The notes beneath the pieces were generated by a model that was not told where the DNA came from, did not search any database, and was given only the letters and a program-made list of their open reading frames with translations. Shown one piece after another: positions 5,741 through 6,219 of a stretch of DNA of 6,219 bases. Position 1 is the first letter of the stretch. Every line of letters starts with the position of its first letter. The position numbers and the translations under genes are program-made. Source of the DNA: Ruminococcus difficilis (lineage in GTDB: Bacteria; Bacillota_A; Clostridia; Oscillospirales; Acutalibacteraceae); assembly GCF_016680995.1 (NCBI RefSeq), contig NZ_JAEQMG010000190.1, forward strand, positions 1 through 6,219. Reading direction: 5' to 3'.

Positions 5741-5985
5741 ATCATTTATCCCGGTGGAGATTAAAATTTAATTTGGTTTTAAGAATTTGGTGAAAATGCA
5801 ACCGTTTATAATCAGCACAAATCCGACTAAAAAAGTATCAGTCGGGTGATAGTAAGAACGAACAATAGGGGTTTTGAGGGGATGGTGAAAAATTGCTGGT
5901 CTTTTGATGCTGTTCCAAAATCTTTTGCAGGTTTTAACCTCGGTTTTGCATAAATCACTTTAGCGACTTGCAAAAATCAAAACAC
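5741..5985. other. Intergenic spacer without a supported gene
   Basis: About 245 AT-rich bases. A minus-strand frame of roughly 50 codons (residues ...KPAKDFGTASKDQQFF...) lacks a ribosome binding site and an ATG/GTG start. Small dyads occur: TCCGACT/AGTCGGG (5822-5828 with 5840-5846) and AGGTT-TT-AACCT (5929-5940). TTTTGCA occurs twice about 21 bases apart around the latter. None is strong enough to name. Confidence 0.5.
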
Positions 5986-5991
5986 GAAAAA

Positions 5992-6017
5992 AGGCTTGAA
6001 ACCGAAGATTCAAGCCT
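5992..6017 (-). terminator. Strong terminator of the tRNA-like unit
   Basis: On the minus strand AGGCTTGAA (6009-6017) pairs perfectly with TTCAAGCCT (5992-6000), 9 bp around an 8-base loop, followed by a further five T. It lies about 20 bases past the end of the tRNA-like sequence. Confidence 0.88.
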
Positions 6018-6036
6018 GAGAAATCCAGTAATCATG

Positions 6037-6098
6037 CGGGGAATTAAGTATCGGTTCCCGTTTGGAGACCGCTGCTCTACCAACTGAGCTATACCCCT
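6037..6098 (-). pseudogene. Truncated tRNA-Trp(CCA)-like gene lacking a normal 3' half
   Basis: The minus strand from 6098 starts like a normal tRNA-Trp. It has AGGGGTA acceptor strand, TA, D-arm GCTC-AGTTGGTA-GAGC, A, then GCGGT and the anticodon loop CTCCAAA with anticodon CCA at 6063-6065. After this the expected ACCGC, variable loop and GGTTCGAATCC T-arm are absent. Instead CGGGAACCGATACTTAATTCCCC follows in two parts: CGGGAACCG, which can fold back on the anticodon arm (6052-6071, loop AAAC on the RNA), and a tail ending TTCCCC that still pairs with the 5' GGGG. Total length is about 62 bases rather than about 74, and no CCA is encoded. It should not be a working tRNA. It may be a decayed gene, or a transcribed tRNA-like RNA, since its promoter and terminator look intact. 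An assembly error is also possible. Confidence 0.75.
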
Positions 6099-6143
6099 AA
6101 ATATTAAATTGCTGCATAGTGACATTAACTCACTGCAAGAGAT

Positions 6144-6172
6144 ATATTACCACAGACACGCGATTTTGTCAA
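6144..6172 (-). promoter_or_regulatory. Strong sigma-A promoter of the tRNA-like unit
   Basis: Read on the minus strand: consensus TTGACA (6167-6172), a 17-base spacer, and TAATAT (6144-6149). Transcription would begin near 6137, about 39 bases before the tRNA-like 5' end, as is usual for tRNA genes. The remaining bases 6173-6219 show nothing I can support. Confidence 0.85.
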
Positions 6173-6219
6173 GCATTTTTCAACACAAAAACGCCAATTT
6201 GAATAAAAACAGTGTTTTA

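Noticed and set aside
6037..6098. Intact tRNA-Trp gene
   Set aside because: The 3' anticodon strand, variable loop and T-arm are missing, and A6098 would face G rather than pair at the acceptor end.
1..6219. CRISPR array, insertion sequence or retron-like structure
   Set aside because: No regularly spaced repeats, transposase, reverse transcriptase or terminal inverted repeats were seen.

Overview
The window looks like chromosomal DNA of a Gram-positive gut Ruminococcus or a close relative (Oscillospiraceae). The evidence is a Ruminococcus-style type I dockerin on a large secreted protein, AGGAGG-type ribosome binding sites, near-consensus sigma-A promoters, and several small families common in Clostridia (DUF6809-like, DUF6512-like). 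This is inference from gene content; no rRNA or other species marker is present.

Layout. Positions 1-1941 hold the 3' part of a dockerin-bearing extracellular protein, followed 23 bp later by a small lipoprotein gene (1965-2414). A bidirectional terminator (2431-2463) separates these from a convergent minus-strand operon. That operon has a strong promoter at 3588-3616, a two-helix small membrane protein (3364-3549) and a polytopic membrane protein with an HEATH zincin motif (2479-3354). The spacer 3617-3837 carries a perfect 14-bp-arm palindrome and the first copy of a promoter-proximal element. Next come a DUF6809-like gene (3838-4107) and a convergent DUF6512-like membrane protein gene (4153-4686), which share a terminator. 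A second copy of the element sits in front of a strong promoter that drives a Fic toxin-antitoxin pair. The pair is a 55-codon VbhA-like antitoxin with a TTG start (4863-5030), overlapping by one base a canonical Fic AMP-transferase gene (5030-5629).

The last ~580 bp contain no convincing protein gene. They hold a terminator, a quiet AT-rich spacer, and a self-contained minus-strand transcription unit: TTGACA-17-TAATAT promoter, then a tRNA-Trp-like 5' half (anticodon CCA) whose 3' half is missing or scrambled, then a strong terminator.

How the parts may work together. The dockerin protein probably belongs to a cohesin-dockerin surface assembly. The Fic module is a self-contained toxin-antitoxin system in which the antitoxin's SxxxEG helix would block the Fic ATP pocket. 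The points most worth a second look are the truncated tRNA-Trp-like unit with intact expression signals, the conserved element shared by the DUF6809-like and Fic promoters, and the perfect palindrome at 3696-3726.
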